Shown piece by piece: positions 30,274-41,605 of a stretch of DNA of 64,000 bases; positions within the stretch are counted from its first letter, which is position 1; the number at the start of each line of letters is the position of its first letter. The stretch comes from Spirabiliibacterium mucosae (lineage in GTDB: Bacteria; Pseudomonadota; Gammaproteobacteria; Enterobacterales; Pasteurellaceae): positions 62,001 to 126,000 of the forward strand of contig NZ_JABTBO010000001.1 of assembly GCF_014884965.1 (NCBI RefSeq), read 5' to 3'. A program made the position numbers and the translations under genes. Below the pieces are notes generated by a model. It was not told the DNA's origin, did no database searches, and was given only the letters and a program-made list of their open reading frames with translations.

Positions 30274-30492
30274 CTATTTGCCGTCCGCCTCTTTGATGAT
30301 GGCGTAGAGTTTGTCTTTCAACAGCAGTTTTTCTTTTTTCAGCGTTTCCACCTCTTCAGGGGTGCCGATTTCAATGTTGCTTTCAATCGCTTTGATTTTA
30401 TGATCCAACTCATTGTGCTCTTCAAACAAGCGGGCGAAATGGGCATCTTCTTGACGTAATTTTTGAATTAAATCGCGATGTTCTGGAAACAT
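30274..30492 (-). CDS. YdcH family (DUF465) small coiled protein
   Basis: Product of 72 residues, almost entirely predicted helical and highly charged. It starts MFPEHRDLIQKLRQEDAHF and contains HNELDHKIKAIE and LKKEKLLLKDKLYAII, the DUF465 pattern of YdcH-like proteins. Function is unknown. GGAG precedes the ATG. It stands alone between a terminator and the phosphatase gene. Confidence 0.87.
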   Translation of the reverse strand: MFPEHRDLIQKLRQEDAHFARLFEEHNELDHKIKAIESNIEIGTPEEVETLKKEKLLLKDKLYAIIKEADGK

Positions 30493-30565
30493 AATTTCTC
30501 CTTATCAATTGTAGAAAGTCACGCTCATAGCCTTATACTAAAGCAACTATCCACAAGAAACAACC

Positions 30566-31021
30566 TTAAATCCGCTCACGCTTAATTTTTGTGAGCAGCG
30601 CCTCACAACAGCGCTCGAGCAAGCGATAAGTCTGCTCAAAATCCCCTGTATACCACGGGTCAGGGATGTGATCATAGCCGAGATCGGGCACCAAATCGGT
30701 GATGTTAAAAAGCTTGTCGTGTTTGCCGAACAGGCGCTCGGCATCGCGCAGGTTTTGCGCATCCATCACAATCAAATAATCAAAGTTTTGAATATCACTT
30801 TTGGTGATTTTGCGGCTGACAAAGCCCGTTGGCGCGATGTTATGCTCGCGCAGTTTGGCCGCGGTGGAACGGTGCATATCCTCACCGTCGTGATAGCCGG
30901 CCGTGCCTGCGCTGTCAACGCGGACATCATCAAGGCCAGCGCGTGAGAGCTTGTCGCGCAAGATGTACTCCGCCATCGGCGAGCGACAAATGTTGCCTAA
31001 ACAGATAAATAAAACGTTCAT
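30566..31021 (-). CDS. Low-molecular-weight protein-tyrosine phosphatase
   Basis: Product of 151 residues. The P-loop CLGNICRS (nucleophile C7, R13) follows MNVLFI, and the general acid aspartate is in DPWYTGDF near residue 125. VDSAGTAGYH and IVMDAQNLRD are also typical. ATG 31021 is chosen over the adjacent ATG at 31024 because its spacing from GAGG is better. Such enzymes often act with a tyrosine kinase in capsule control, but no kinase or capsule gene is next to it here, so the role is open. Confidence 0.93.
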   Translation of the reverse strand: MNVLFICLGNICRSPMAEYILRDKLSRAGLDDVRVDSAGTAGYHDGEDMHRSTAAKLREHNIAPTGFVSRKITKSDIQNFDYLIVMDAQNLRDAERLFGKHDKLFNITDLVPDLGYDHIPDPWYTGDFEQTYRLLERCCEALLTKIKRERI

Positions 31022-31035
31022 CATCACCTCACAAG

Positions 31036-31063
31036 CAAAGTGCGGTTTGGCTGACCGCACTTT
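31036..31063 (-). terminator. Uptake-sequence terminator after tamB
   Basis: AAAGTGCGGT and ACCGCACTTT face each other across about seven bases, just after the minus-strand tamB stop and before the phosphatase gene. Confidence 0.72.
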
Positions 31064-31066
31064 GGG

Positions 31067-34000
31067 TTAAAACTCAAATTGATACAACAAATCCACCGCT
31101 TGGTTGACGCCAGAGACAGACTGCAAATACAGCTGCGGGATGATTTTGTAGCGCAGCGTCAGCTCAGCAATCGGTTGGAACAGTCCCACGCCGTATTTCA
31201 CTTGCAGCCGTGGAGTGATGTTGCCGCTGACCACCACTTGCGAATTATCGCCAATGCCAGCGGTGTCGAGCGAGAGATCGCTAATGCCAAAGGCCTCGCC
31301 AATGCCGCCGACCACTTTGCCGCCTTTCGACAGCCCAAGGCCGAGCATCGCCGCGCCAATCGACGCCCCTGATGCGGCATCACCGCTGTTATCCAGCCCG
31401 CGGCCCGTTAAGAGATAAGACAGCGCCTCATCTTGCGACATTGCAGGCTCGGAGAACACTTGCACGTCGGGCTGATCGGCAATGCCCGTGACTTTCAGCC
31501 CCGCGACAATTTTGCTGTTTTCCATCGCCTCTGGGTTGCGAATCGCCTCAATATTTAAAAACGGCTGTGAGGCTAAGCCTGAGAAGCTGATTTGCCCGCG
31601 GCGGATCAGCAAATCTTGCCCGTAGGAGTTATAGCGCCCGTTTTTGATATCCACTTGGCCGTAGAGCCCTAAGTTTTTCTCTTGGCGCACATCAAGCGTG
31701 CCGACGAGGTTGGCTTTAAGGCCATAGGCGTCTAAAAAGACATCATCGCCGATGTTGACTTTAACATCAGAGGCGAACACCATGCCGTCTTTACGCGCCA
31801 CCACTTTGCGCACGCTGGCTTTGTTTTTGGCATCCACAATCACCATGTCGCTGCTGATGCCAACCGCACTTTCAGGCAGCTCTTCGATTTTGATCCGCGC
31901 CCACGGCACATCCACCGTGCCAGTCACTTTCACCAATTTCGGGCCGGCCTCTACATCAATATTGGGGCTGGCCTCCAGGCGCGCCATTTTCGGGATCGTC
32001 ACCTTAAAGCGATTGGCGTTGGCGTTTAGGTGCGCCTGCCATTGATCGAGCGTTTTCCATGAAGCATCGCCGCTTAAGTTGAGCTGGCTATCAGGCGTTT
32101 TCAACACGCCTTGCAGTGTTGATGAGGTGCCGTTGAAGGCCAAATTCAGCTGGCCATCGCTGACCTGAACGGGGCTTGTGAACATTTTCAGCGCCAAGCC
32201 TGTGAGGTTGAACTGCCCGTTGAGCAGCGGCGCTTGCAAACTGCCGCCGAGTTTTAAATTGCTATTCGCCACCCCTTTAAACTGCTCACCTTTGGCCAGC
32301 AGTGGGTTGACCAGCGGGCCGAGATGGAGCGCGTTGAGCACCACGTTGCCGCTAAGCTGGCGGCCTTTTGGCAAGTCGGTGATGGTGATGTCAGTGCTGA
32401 GCTTGCCTTGCTTGTTGACCTCAAGGGCACTTTTCAGGCTCAGGTTATTATCTTTAATCGAGCTGGTCACGTTGATGTTGCCCAGCGCGATTTGAAACGT
32501 GCGGTAGTCAATTTTTTGCTTAAAGGCAATGTTAGGGCTGGTGATATTCACATCCAGTGCAAACGGTTTGTTGGCAAACCACGCCGCCTGCCCGCTGCCG
32601 CTGAGCACGCCTGTGAGTTCGGTCTTTTCATCCAAAAACGGCTTGAGCATGGCCAAATTCACCTGCTTGAGCGCAAATGGCACATTGCCCTCTTTGCCGG
32701 CGGTGAACGCTTTCGGGAAGCAGATTTGCGCTTGGTTGTTCAACCAGCAGTGGGCCGCCACCGTCGCCTCACTTTGAGCGAGGTTTACATCAAGTTTGAT
32801 ATTTTGATTATTTTTCCAATTGCCCACCGGCGAGGCAAGCTGAATTTTCGCCAGTGTGCCAGCCCAGGTTTGTTTGGCGCGGTCAAAGCTGCCGTACACA
32901 TTAAAGGTGCCTGAAACCGGCTCGCCTTGGGTGCGAATGTTGAGCTTGTGATTTTTCTCGCTGCCGTCGGCGATGATTTTGGCCTGCTTGAGCGCAATGT
33001 CGTTCATCTGCAATGACGCCAGGTCGATATACAACCCGCCTTCAATTTGCTCATTCACATTCACTTTGCCTTTCGCCGAGAGGTTGCGCAGGTGCAAGTC
33101 GTTAAAATCCAGCTTGGTGCTGGTGAGATCAAGCACCGCGTAAGGCTTTTTGATATCGCCTTGCAACAACACATTGCCCTGCATGCTGGCACTCAAGCCC
33201 GGCACAAGGCCAGTTAAATTCGGCGCATTGATGTCCACCCGCAGGTCGCTGTGGTCATCAAGATAACCGTTCACGCGGATGGTGTTTTTGCCATAAAGCA
33301 AGGTGAGATCATCGGCGTTGAGCAGGCGCTTGTCGCTGCTTTGCGCATTGCCGCGCAGGCTCAAGTTTTGGCCGTTGAGCTTGCCTTGCACGTCAAGCTC
33401 GCTAAGCTGCGCCTGCCAAGTGTCGCCGTCCACCACGCCTTGGCTTTTCAGCCCACCGTTGAGCACCGCCGCCCACTCTTTAGCAAACTCGCTCGTGTTG
33501 ATGTTATTAAGTGAAAGTGCGGTCTCCCAACGCACGCCCTGCGCCCAATCAAGCTGGCCTTGCAGCTGGCTTTGGCCTTTTAAGGCATCCACGGTTAGCC
33601 CATGAATGGTCAGCGCGGTGAGCTCGCCGTCGGCGTCTAACTTGGCGTGCAGCGGCGGGAGAGATTGCCCGCTCAGTGCGCTGTCCAGCGCGATGTGATA
33701 ATTGAGCAAATCCCCATTAACGCGCAAATCCAGCTTGTCGGCGGCGATCACGGCACGTTCGTTTTTGGTAAGCACCAATGGGTAGTGAAAGTGCGGTGAG
33801 GTGAGGCTGAGATTAAACGGATTTTTCGCCTCGCTGAGTTGAATGTCGCCCTGCACTTGCGCGTTCACCCCGCCTTGCACGGCAAGGGAAAGTGCGGTGG
33901 TTTGCGCCAGCGCGCCACTGAGTTTGAGGTCAATTTGGCTTTGCTCGAGCAACAGCTCGCCTTGGTGGTTGAAGTCAAAAATCTCACCGTTGAGGTGGAA

Positions 34001-35042
34001 ATCAAGCGGATAATCACCGCTTAACGTGGCCTCACCTTGGCCGTTGAGGTTGCCCAAATTGCTCTCAAGCAGCACCTGCTCTAAGGCGATTTTGCTCTCA
34101 TCGGCTTGGCCTTTGAGTTTGAGGTTGTCAATTATCACCTCAAATGGCTCGCCCTCCGCGCTTGGCTGCTGGTAGCGCCAGTTTTGCGCTTCAATCCCCT
34201 CAAGGTGCATGGCAAACGGCAGCACCACATCTTTGAGCGAGCCCAACAGCGGCTCGCGCAACTTCTCACGCAGCGCCGCCCAATCCACGCGCTCAACCGC
34301 ACCTTGGTTGTTGACTGGGGTTGGCTGGCCTACTTCCTCCACCGCGCGGGCGGTGTCCACCACTTGATCGTCAAGCACCGCTTTGGCCATGTCGTTTTGC
34401 GCTTCTTGTTCTGGTTGTGCCATCACCACATTCACGCCGTCAATGCGCGTTGGCGCAATGGTCAAGCCTGTGTCGTTATTCAGTGTAAGTGCGGTTTCAA
34501 AATCGCCCAGCTGCGCGTGAGTGTTGTCGATTTGGGTGGTAACATCTTGCAGCTGCACGTGCTTAACCTCAATGGCCAACGGCAGGTCGATTTTTTTCAT
34601 CTCACTCGGGGGGGGATGGCTCCGACGGCGGCAACTTGCTGGTATCGATTGCGATGTTAGCGTGCGCTAACGAAACATCATCAATGCAGATTTTGCGTTT
34701 GATTAAGCACGAAAGCTGCAATTGTGCGCGCACATCGCCCACGTTGACGGCCACGCCGTCACTTTCATAGGTGACGTTTTTCAGCACCAAGCCGTCGCTG
34801 AAATTGCCCTCAACATGCTCAATGGTCAGCGCATCAAGCCATTTGTCTGCCCATTGCAATGCCATGCGCTGCCCTGCCCCCGTGCCAAGCAACACGCCGA
34901 GGGCGATGATAATAAGCAAGAAGAAAATCACCAACGCGCACACCAGCGCACGCCAACCGCACTTGCGTTTTGGGCGCGGTACTTGTGCGCTATTATCGGC
35001 TTGGTTGTCAGGCGTTTGTGCTTGCGTGTCGTGTTCTGCCAT
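31067..35042 (-). pseudogene. tamB: Translocation and assembly module protein TamB, frameshifted
   Basis: With one base removed this encodes about 1324 residues, in the normal range for TamB. The first 146 residues (frame from ATG 35042) have a cytosolic tail, a membrane anchor (about 31-50) and the start of the periplasmic AsmA-like region, then hit TGA. The remaining 1177 residues follow in another frame, begin with KKIDLPLAIEVKHVQL and end with the conserved DUF490 beta-rich domain and a terminal Phe. The break lies in a run of eight G (34608-34615, plus strand); seven would restore SPPSEMKKID. TamB spans the periplasm and partners TamA in outer-membrane biogenesis and phospholipid transport. 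Its start overlaps the tamA stop (TAATG). Confidence 0.92.
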
Positions 35043-36788
35043 TAGAGTTCTGTCCCTAATCCGATATAAAATTGAATGTTGTGGCTGCCGTCTTTATCAC
35101 GTACAGGGGTGGCGATGTCAAGCTTGACCGCGCCCACAGGTGAGGCCCAACGCACGCCAACACCGGCGCCCGAGCGCAGCTCTTTGCGGCTGTAGCTGTT
35201 GGCGGCAAGGCCAGTGTCATAAAACACGGCGCCCCACCAATTTGGGTACACTTGATATTGGTACTCAAAATTGGCTGTGGCTAGCCGTGAGCCGCCGACG
35301 AGCTTGCCGTTTTTGTCTTTTGGCGAGATTTTTTTTATAGCCATAACCACGAATGGAGCGATCGCCACCAGCAAAATAGCGCAATGCCGGCGGGATGCGG
35401 TTGAAATCCGCACTTTTCATGTAGCCCGCGTCAAAGCGCAGCAAAATGCGGTGGTCATCAAAATAGGTGCGGATCCACGCCGAGCTGGCGCGCACGCTGA
35501 AAAAATTCACATCCGAGCCCCAAATTTTTTGCCCGAGGTTGAAGGTGATGTTTTGCGCATCCCCCCAGCTTGGGAACATGCCGCCGCGAATGCGGGTGCG
35601 GTTTAGCCCCGCGGTAGGGTAAATGAGCAAAGTGCGGTTAGACACATCCGCTTGGGTGAAGGCATCATAGCGCGCGCGCAGGCCGAGGAAATATTGCCAG
35701 CCGCTGTCATGCTTCCAATAGCGCAAGCCCGCCAGCGTCACGGTGTCGGAATGGGTGTCGTTGGTGCGCTCACGGTCAAGGCCGGCGGAGTATTCATAAT
35801 AGTATTTCAACGCATTTTTCAACAGCGGGATTTTATAAGTCATCTCCACCGTTTGCTGCGGCTTGGAGAGGTAAAAACTGCTGCGGAAACTGTGCCCGCG
35901 GCTGTTGATCCACGGCTTGTTCCAGCTCAGTTGCAGCCGTGGCCCCACGTCGGTGGCATAGCCAATCCCGACCTCCATGCTGTTTTTCTTTTTCGGGCGC
36001 AGCAACACGTTCAAATCCACCCGTTTGTCCTCTGGGTTGAGGTTCGGCTGCAACAGCACCGAGCTAAACCAGTTGGTGGAGGTGTAATTGGCGGTCAAGG
36101 TCGAGAGATCGTTGATCAAATACGGATCGCCTGGTTTGATATTGAGCATATTGCGCAGGTAATCTTCGCGGATTTGCGAGTGCTCAAAGGTGACTTCGCC
36201 GTAGTGGTAGCGCTCACCGCTGTCAAAAATCATATGCCAAATCGCCAAATGCTCTTGCAGCATCACCAGCAGTTGTGAAATTTGAAAGTCCGCGTCAAAG
36301 TAGCCTTGTTTCACCGCCAAGGTTTGCAAAGCGGATTTAAAATCGTCATAAGTGCCTTGGTTTAAAATCGTGCCCGCCGGTGGAATCGTTTTTTTCAAGT
36401 CAATAAAGGCCTGATTTTTCGCCGCTTCACCGATGATAGACACTTCGTTTTCACCGAGTTTAACCGGCTTGGCCAGCGTGACATCGGCATAGAGCAAATC
36501 TTTCACGCCCGCGCGCGGGACAAAAGTGTAGCGAATGGTGTTGTCGAAATAACCCAGCGCACGCAGCGCGTTTTCAATGGTTTGGCTGACTAAGTATTGA
36601 TAACGCTCGGAGCCGTCGGCCTCGTCGTTGCTCAATTGCGAGAGGTGAATACGCACGTTGTTGTAAAGCTCTGGGTTGTCGATGCCGCGCACTTTGAGCA
36701 ACACCGTCTGCTCAGCATAGGCGCTAGCACTCCAGGCACACATGCCTGCTAAGATAAAACGCAACAATGGCTTCACACGCAAATTCAC
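35042..36788 (-). pseudogene. tamA: Outer-membrane assembly protein TamA, frameshifted
   Basis: An Omp85-family protein of about 581 residues once a single base is removed (E. coli TamA 577). It has a signal peptide (cleavage after SASAYA, about residue 25), three POTRA-like domains and a 16-strand barrel. The first frame runs through [12 protein letters not shown], the conserved (V/I)RGY barrel motif, then derails; the last 110 residues, from [16 protein letters not shown] to GLGTEL, are in another frame. The break is a run of eight T (35329-35336, plus strand), where seven give the family sequence. The stop overlaps the tamB ATG by one base. Confidence 0.92.
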
Positions 36789-36862
36789 AAGCCTCTCCCT
36801 TAATCACACGCCACTGGACAATGCCCTTAAGTTTACCGATAAGCTCGGCGCTTGCCAACGCT

Positions 36863-37582
36863 TTATGGCGATTTTGAGTGCAAATTTTGCGCTAAAAAAA
36901 GCTCACGGCTTTTCAGCGGCTGCGCACCGAGATACGGCTTGAGCACCATGCGCGTAAAGCGCTTGGCCGCTTGCAACACCTCAGGCGAGTCAAATTGAAG
37001 ATCGGCAAACGCCAGCAAGGCCGCACCTTGAAAGCGCTGTTGGTTGTCGAGCATGGAGGCGATAAAACCCTTTTCGGCGCGGTATTGATAAAACATCTCG
37101 CGCTCAACAGGCTTGCCCGTGCCCGCGCAGTGGGTGAAATCGACACCATAACCGAGCGCGCGCAAGAGCTTGAACTCAAAGCAGCGCAGCGCTGGCTCAA
37201 CGCGCTCGCCTGCTTGGCAAAGTGCGGTCAGGCAGGTGAGGTAATCATCAAACAGTTGCGGGTAGGCGGTGTTGGGCTCCAGCACGCGAGAGAGCAATTC
37301 ATTGACATAAAAGCCGCTGAAAAGTGCGGTATTTTCCAGCGGCAAGGCCAGTGCGGCGGCCTCGGCTTTGGTTAAGAGTTTCAAATCCCCTTTGCCTGTA
37401 AAGCGCAGCAACAGCGGCGTGAACGGCTGCAGCAGGCTTTTAAGATTGGAGCGCTTGCCTCTCGCCCCTTTTGCCAGCACGCTCATGCGCCCGTTGTGTT
37501 CAGTAAACAACGAGACAATCAAACTGCTTTCGTTATAGGGGCTGCGATGGAGCACAAAGCCCCGCTGCCATGTGTCGCTCAT
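36863..37582 (-). CDS. recO: DNA repair protein RecO
   Basis: Product of 239 residues. The N-terminal OB fold begins [25 protein letters not shown], cited by [14 protein letters not shown], followed by GARGKRSN and the helical C-terminal part with [12 protein letters not shown]. RecO loads RecA on SSB-coated DNA with RecR. In many gammaproteobacteria recO follows era directly; here an NCS2 permease gene separates them. It lies 38 bases downstream of that permease on the same strand. Confidence 0.94.
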   Translation of the reverse strand: MSDTWQRGFVLHRSPYNESSLIVSLFTEHNGRMSVLAKGARGKRSNLKSLLQPFTPLLLRFTGKGDLKLLTKAEAAALALPLENTALFSGFYVNELLSRVLEPNTAYPQLFDDYLTCLTALCQAGERVEPALRCFEFKLLRALGYGVDFTHCAGTGKPVEREMFYQYRAEKGFIASMLDNQQRFQGAALLAFADLQFDSPEVLQAAKRFTRMVLKPYLGAQPLKSRELFLAQNLHSKSP

Positions 37583-37620
37583 GGCGCTATGTTAGCCTGC
37601 CGAGTGCACTTTAGCAAGGG

Positions 37621-38928
37621 CTAGGCCTCCTCGCGCGCGCCCAATTCTTGCGGCAAAATCGCGTTTAAAATCAGCGCCAACAGCGAGCCAACGGTGATGC
37701 CTGAGCCGAAAATTTCTTTCACGAATTCAGGCAATTTGTCTAAAATCTCAGGCCGAGTGGTGACCGCCAAGCCGCAGCCAATGGAGATGGCGATAATCAA
37801 GCCGTTGCGCTTGTTGCGCTCAACTTGGTCAAGCATTTGGATGCCGGCGGCGATAATCATGGCAAACATCATTAACCCCGCCCCACCAAGTACTGGCAGC
37901 GGGATGGAGACAATCAACGCGCCAAACACAGGGAAGAGCCCCGCGAGCACCAACAAGGCGCCCGTGATGGTCACCACATAGCGGCTGGCCACGCCAGTGA
38001 GTGAAATCACGCCAATATTTTGGGAAAACGACGAAAACGGCGTGGTGGACATCAACGCCGCAAAGGCCGAGCCCAAGCCGTCGCACAGCACGCCACCGCG
38101 CAGGTGTTTGCCCGTGATCTCCGTTTGCGTGGCGTTGCCAAGTGCGAGAAAGTTGCCGCTCGATTCAACAATGGTGACCAAAAAGGCAATGCTCATGCCG
38201 ATGATGCCCGAGATGGGAAAGCTCAAGCCAAAATGCAGCGGCTTGGGCAGCGCGAAGGCTTGCGCTTGATGCACGCCTGAAAAATCCACCCAGCCTAACA
38301 CCAGGCAGAGCACATAGCCGGCGAGCATGCCAATCACAATCGCGGCGGCGGAGAAAATCCCCTTGCCCCACTGCACCAACACCACCACAATCAGCAACAC
38401 AAAGGTTGCCATCGCCAAATTGGCGGGGTCGGCATAATGGGCATCACCGCGCTGGCCGCCCGCGAACCAGTCCACCGCCACAGGAATCAAGCTCAAGCCA
38501 ATCATCATCACCACAGTGCCGGTGACCACTGGCGGGAAGAGTTTGCGAATCACGGGCATAAAAAAGCTGCCGACAATCATCACCAATGAGCCCACCAGCG
38601 AGGCGCCCAAAATGCCGCTCACGCCATCTTGGCTAAAGCCAATCGCCAGTGCCGCAGCCACAAAGGTGAAACTCGTGCCCATCACACTCGGCAAGCGGAT
38701 GCCCACCGGCCCCAGCCCTTGGCATTGAATCATAGTGACAATGCCCGAGACCAGCAACGCGGCATTGACGAGAATAATGGTATCCGAGGTGGGCAGCTGC
38801 AAAACATTGCCGATCACCAGCGGCACGGCAATAATGCCACCAAGTGCGGCTAGCAGATGCTGCCCACCGAGCAGCAGGCTTAATAAAAAAGGTGGTTTGT
38901 CTTCAACTTGATAAAGCAACGTGTTCAT
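37621..38928 (-). CDS. NCS2 family nucleobase permease (xanthine/uracil type)
   Basis: Product of 435 residues from ATG 38928, chosen for AAGGA four bases upstream and because the longer frame would add an odd 30-residue leader. About 12 to 14 hydrophobic segments are visible. NCS2 motifs are LLLGGQHLLAALGG, the Q-rich CQGLGPVGIRLPSVMGTSF loop, the substrate-site segment TIVESSGNFLALG and QNIGVISLTGVASRYV. The QNIGV-ALTGV version is typical of xanthine and urate permeases rather than UraA, so purine uptake is likely but unproven. It sits between the era terminator and recO. Confidence 0.88.
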   Translation of the reverse strand: MNTLLYQVEDKPPFLLSLLLGGQHLLAALGGIIAVPLVIGNVLQLPTSDTIILVNAALLVSGIVTMIQCQGLGPVGIRLPSVMGTSFTFVAAALAIGFSQDGVSGILGASLVGSLVMIVGSFFMPVIRKLFPPVVTGTVVMMIGLSLIPVAVDWFAGGQRGDAHYADPANLAMATFVLLIVVVLVQWGKGIFSAAAIVIGMLAGYVLCLVLGWVDFSGVHQAQAFALPKPLHFGLSFPISGIIGMSIAFLVTIVESSGNFLALGNATQTEITGKHLRGGVLCDGLGSAFAALMSTTPFSSFSQNIGVISLTGVASRYVVTITGALLVLAGLFPVFGALIVSIPLPVLGGAGLMMFAMIIAAGIQMLDQVERNKRNGLIIAISIGCGLAVTTRPEILDKLPEFVKEIFGSGITVGSLLALILNAILPQELGAREEA

Positions 38929-38971
38929 AAGGTCCTTCATAACAACATAAAATAAAAGTGCGGTCAGCACA

Positions 38972-39010
38972 TAAAAAAATACCCATTTACGGCTTGCAAA
39001 CGGGTATTTA
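38972..39010 (-). terminator. Rho-independent terminator of the lepA-era operon
   Basis: On the minus strand AAATACCC and GGGTATTT form a stem around a loop with further pairing, followed by TTTTTTAT. It begins about ten bases after the era stop. Confidence 0.85.
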
Positions 39011-39018
39011 ATATTCAA

Positions 39019-39930
39019 CTAATCTTCACTGTAGCCGAGGCTTTTCAGCGCGCGCTCGTCGTCGGCCCAGCCAGATTTCACCTTCACCCACAGCTGCAGG
39101 TGCACTTGGCTTTCAAACAAACGTTCCATATCGGCGCGGGCTTCCATGCCGATGGTTTTGATTTTCTGCCCTTGTTTGCCGATCACCATTTTCTTCTGCC
39201 CGTCGCGCTCAACCAAAATCAGCCCGTGGATAATCAGCACGCCTTTCGGGTTGATTTTAAATTGCTCAATTTCCACCGTCACGGAATACGGCAACTCCTC
39301 GCCCATAAAACGCATCAGTTTTTCGCGGATAATTTCAGAGGCCAAAAAGCGCTGGGAGCGGTCGGTGATGTAATCTTCAGGGAAGTGGTGCACACCTTCA
39401 CGCAGATTTTCCCGCACCAGCTTTTTGAGCTGGTCAACATTGTTGCCGTGGGTGGCAGAGATGGGCACAATCGCTTTAAAATGGAGTTTTTGCTCCATCT
39501 CGGTGATAAACGGCAACAGTTCGTCTTTATTTTTGATGTTATCAATTTTGTTGATCACCAAAATCACAGGCGCGCGGGAGTTACGCAACTTGTTGAGCAC
39601 CATCTCGTCGTCAGCCGTCCAATGGGTGCCGTCCACAACAAAAAAGATCAAGTCCACATCACCAATGGTGCTGCTCGCCGCACGGTTCATTAAGCGGTTG
39701 ATAGCGCGCTTTTCTTCAATGTGCAGCCCTGGGGTGTCGACATAAATGGCTTGATAGGCGCCTTCAGTGTCAATCCCTAAAATGCGGTGGCGCGTAGTTT
39801 GCGCCTTGCGCGAGGTGATGGAAATTTTCTGCCCTAAAAGGCGGTTGAGCAAAGTCGATTTGCCCACATTTGGGCGCCCGACAATGCCGATAAAGCCACA
39901 ATAAGTGGGCTGTTGTTGCATCTGTGTCAT
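39019..39930 (-). CDS. era: GTPase Era
   Basis: Product of 303 residues. G domain motifs are GRPNVGKST (18-26), a TRHRI switch I, DTPGLH (G3) and NKID (G4). A C-terminal KH domain contains [25 protein letters not shown], cited by [10 protein letters not shown]. Era binds the 3' end of 16S rRNA and guides small-subunit maturation. It is last in lepA-lepB-rnc-era, eight bases after rnc. Confidence 0.98.
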   Translation of the reverse strand: MTQMQQQPTYCGFIGIVGRPNVGKSTLLNRLLGQKISITSRKAQTTRHRILGIDTEGAYQAIYVDTPGLHIEEKRAINRLMNRAASSTIGDVDLIFFVVDGTHWTADDEMVLNKLRNSRAPVILVINKIDNIKNKDELLPFITEMEQKLHFKAIVPISATHGNNVDQLKKLVRENLREGVHHFPEDYITDRSQRFLASEIIREKLMRFMGEELPYSVTVEIEQFKINPKGVLIIHGLILVERDGQKKMVIGKQGQKIKTIGMEARADMERLFESQVHLQLWVKVKSGWADDERALKSLGYSED

Positions 39931-39938
39931 AAATTCTC

Positions 39939-40610
39939 TTATAAAACCTGCGCTAAAATTTGCTCAGCGGCGGCTTGTTCTGCCTTGCGACGGCTTTGGC
40001 CAAGGCCAAGTGCGGTCATGGAAAGGCTTTGCACATCGCAGCGCACTTTGAAGGATTGATTGTGATCTTCACCCTCAATGGCCACCACCTCATAGCTCGG
40101 CAGGGGTAAGTGTTTGCCTTGCAAATACTCTTGCAGGCGTGTTTTGGGGTCTTTTTGGTTTTCACCCGGTTTAATGTTAGCTAAATCATCGTGATACCAC
40201 GCGCGCACCACGCCCACCACGGTCTCAAAGTTTGAGTCGAGATACATCGCGCCAATAATGGCCTCAACGCAGTCGGCTAAAATGGAATCACGCCGAAAGC
40301 CGCCGCTTTTCAGCTCACCTGGCCCTAAGCGCATATACTCACCCAAGCCAAAGCGGCGGGCATGCACCGCCAAGGTTTGCTCACGCACCAAGGTGGCACG
40401 CATGCGGCTTAAATCGCCTTCATCCACGCGGCCAAACTGGTGGAACAGCGCCTCGCCGATGATGAAATTTAAAATCGAATCGCCTAAAAACTCAAAGCGT
40501 TCGTTGTGCTTGCTGTCTGCACTGCGGTGGGTTAGTGCTTGTTTTAACAAGCCAATTTGTGTGAATTGATAACCCAATTTGCGTTGCAAGCGGTCAAGGT
40601 CTTGTTGCAT
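39939..40610 (-). CDS. rnc: Ribonuclease III
   Basis: Product of 223 residues. The catalytic signature [10 protein letters not shown] is at 36-45 and the second acidic cluster is in [15 protein letters not shown]-terminal double-stranded RNA-binding domain (about 155-222) ends with [18 protein letters not shown]. It cleaves double-stranded RNA in rRNA processing and mRNA decay. It lies nine bases downstream of lepB. Confidence 0.98.
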   Translation of the reverse strand: MQQDLDRLQRKLGYQFTQIGLLKQALTHRSADSKHNERFEFLGDSILNFIIGEALFHQFGRVDEGDLSRMRATLVREQTLAVHARRFGLGEYMRLGPGELKSGGFRRDSILADCVEAIIGAMYLDSNFETVVGVVRAWYHDDLANIKPGENQKDPKTRLQEYLQGKHLPLPSYEVVAIEGEDHNQSFKVRCDVQSLSMTALGLGQSRRKAEQAAAEQILAQVL

Positions 40611-40619
40611 GGCTGTGTC

Positions 40620-41594
40620 CTATTCAACGCTGGTGAAAAAGCGGCTTGCGCGAATGCCCGTTGGCCACTCGCCTTGTTTTTTGTCCAAGCTTAGCCAGAT
40701 CCAGCGCGCTTTGCCAACCAAGTTTTGCTCTGGCACAAAGCCCCAAAAGCGGCTGTCGTCGCTGTTGTCGCGATTATCGCCCATCATGAAGTATTCTCCT
40801 TCAGGCACCACCCACTCGCCGGCTGGCAAATTCGGCTGCTTGAAATAGGCCGCGTCGTAATAAAAACGCACTGGGTTGAGCAACACTTGGTGGCTCACCG
40901 CGCCGTTTTCTGTCATTTCAAGTTGCGCGTTGCCGTGGTAGAAAAACTCAGGATTCGGTTTGGCATCACTGTATTGATATACCTGTGGCTGGCAAGGCGT
41001 GGCGTCACACTGCGCCGGTGTCACGCTCAAAGTGCCCGATTGCTGCTCATAACGAACGCGATCACCCGGCAGGCCGACCACGCGTTTGATGTAATCCACA
41101 TTCGGTTGCGGTGGCGCTTTAAACACCACTACATCGCCGCGTTTAGGCTCACCGGTTGGGATGAGCTTGTGTTGAAAAATCGGGTCTTTAATGCCGTAGG
41201 CGTATTTTTCCACCAGCAAAAAATCCCCCACGCGCAAGGTGGGCTCCATTGAGCCTGACGGGATTTGAAACGGCTCAAATAAAAACGAACGTACAAACAG
41301 CACAATCGCCAACACGGGGAAAAGAGAGGCGACAAACTCACTGCCTTCAGATAACGGCTCCACTTGCGCGCGCTCTTCTTCGCTCAAGGTTTTGCCTGAA
41401 CGTTGCTCTAGGCGGGCGATTTGGCGTTGGCGTTTTGGCGCAAGCGAAAAGCGGTTATAACACCACACCGCGCCTGAAATCAGCGTGAACACAATTAACA
41501 AAATCGAAAACGTGTTCGGCAAATTTTGGCTATCTAAAAAGCGCCAAAAAATGTAGCCACCGACAAGTAAAATGGGCAGAAAGAATTTAGACAT
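40620..41594 (-). CDS. lepB: Signal peptidase I
   Basis: Product of 324 residues. Two N-terminal membrane segments (about 4-20 and 26-46) precede the periplasmic serine-lysine protease domain. The nucleophile is S115 in IPSGSMEPTL and the base is K170 in YIKRVVGLPGD. MGDNRDNSDDSRFWGFV (box E) is near residue 272. It removes signal peptides from secreted precursors at the inner membrane. It lies between lepA (gap 11) and rnc (gap 9). Confidence 0.97.
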   Translation of the reverse strand: MSKFFLPILLVGGYIFWRFLDSQNLPNTFSILLIVFTLISGAVWCYNRFSLAPKRQRQIARLEQRSGKTLSEEERAQVEPLSEGSEFVASLFPVLAIVLFVRSFLFEPFQIPSGSMEPTLRVGDFLLVEKYAYGIKDPIFQHKLIPTGEPKRGDVVVFKAPPQPNVDYIKRVVGLPGDRVRYEQQSGTLSVTPAQCDATPCQPQVYQYSDAKPNPEFFYHGNAQLEMTENGAVSHQVLLNPVRFYYDAAYFKQPNLPAGEWVVPEGEYFMMGDNRDNSDDSRFWGFVPEQNLVGKARWIWLSLDKKQGEWPTGIRASRFFTSVE

Positions 41595-41605
41595 ACACTC
41601 TCCTG

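Noticed and set aside
36789-36862. Possible tRNA or small RNA in the tamA-recO gap
   Set aside because: No cloverleaf, TpsiC-like GGTTCGA or promoter was seen in the 74 bases.
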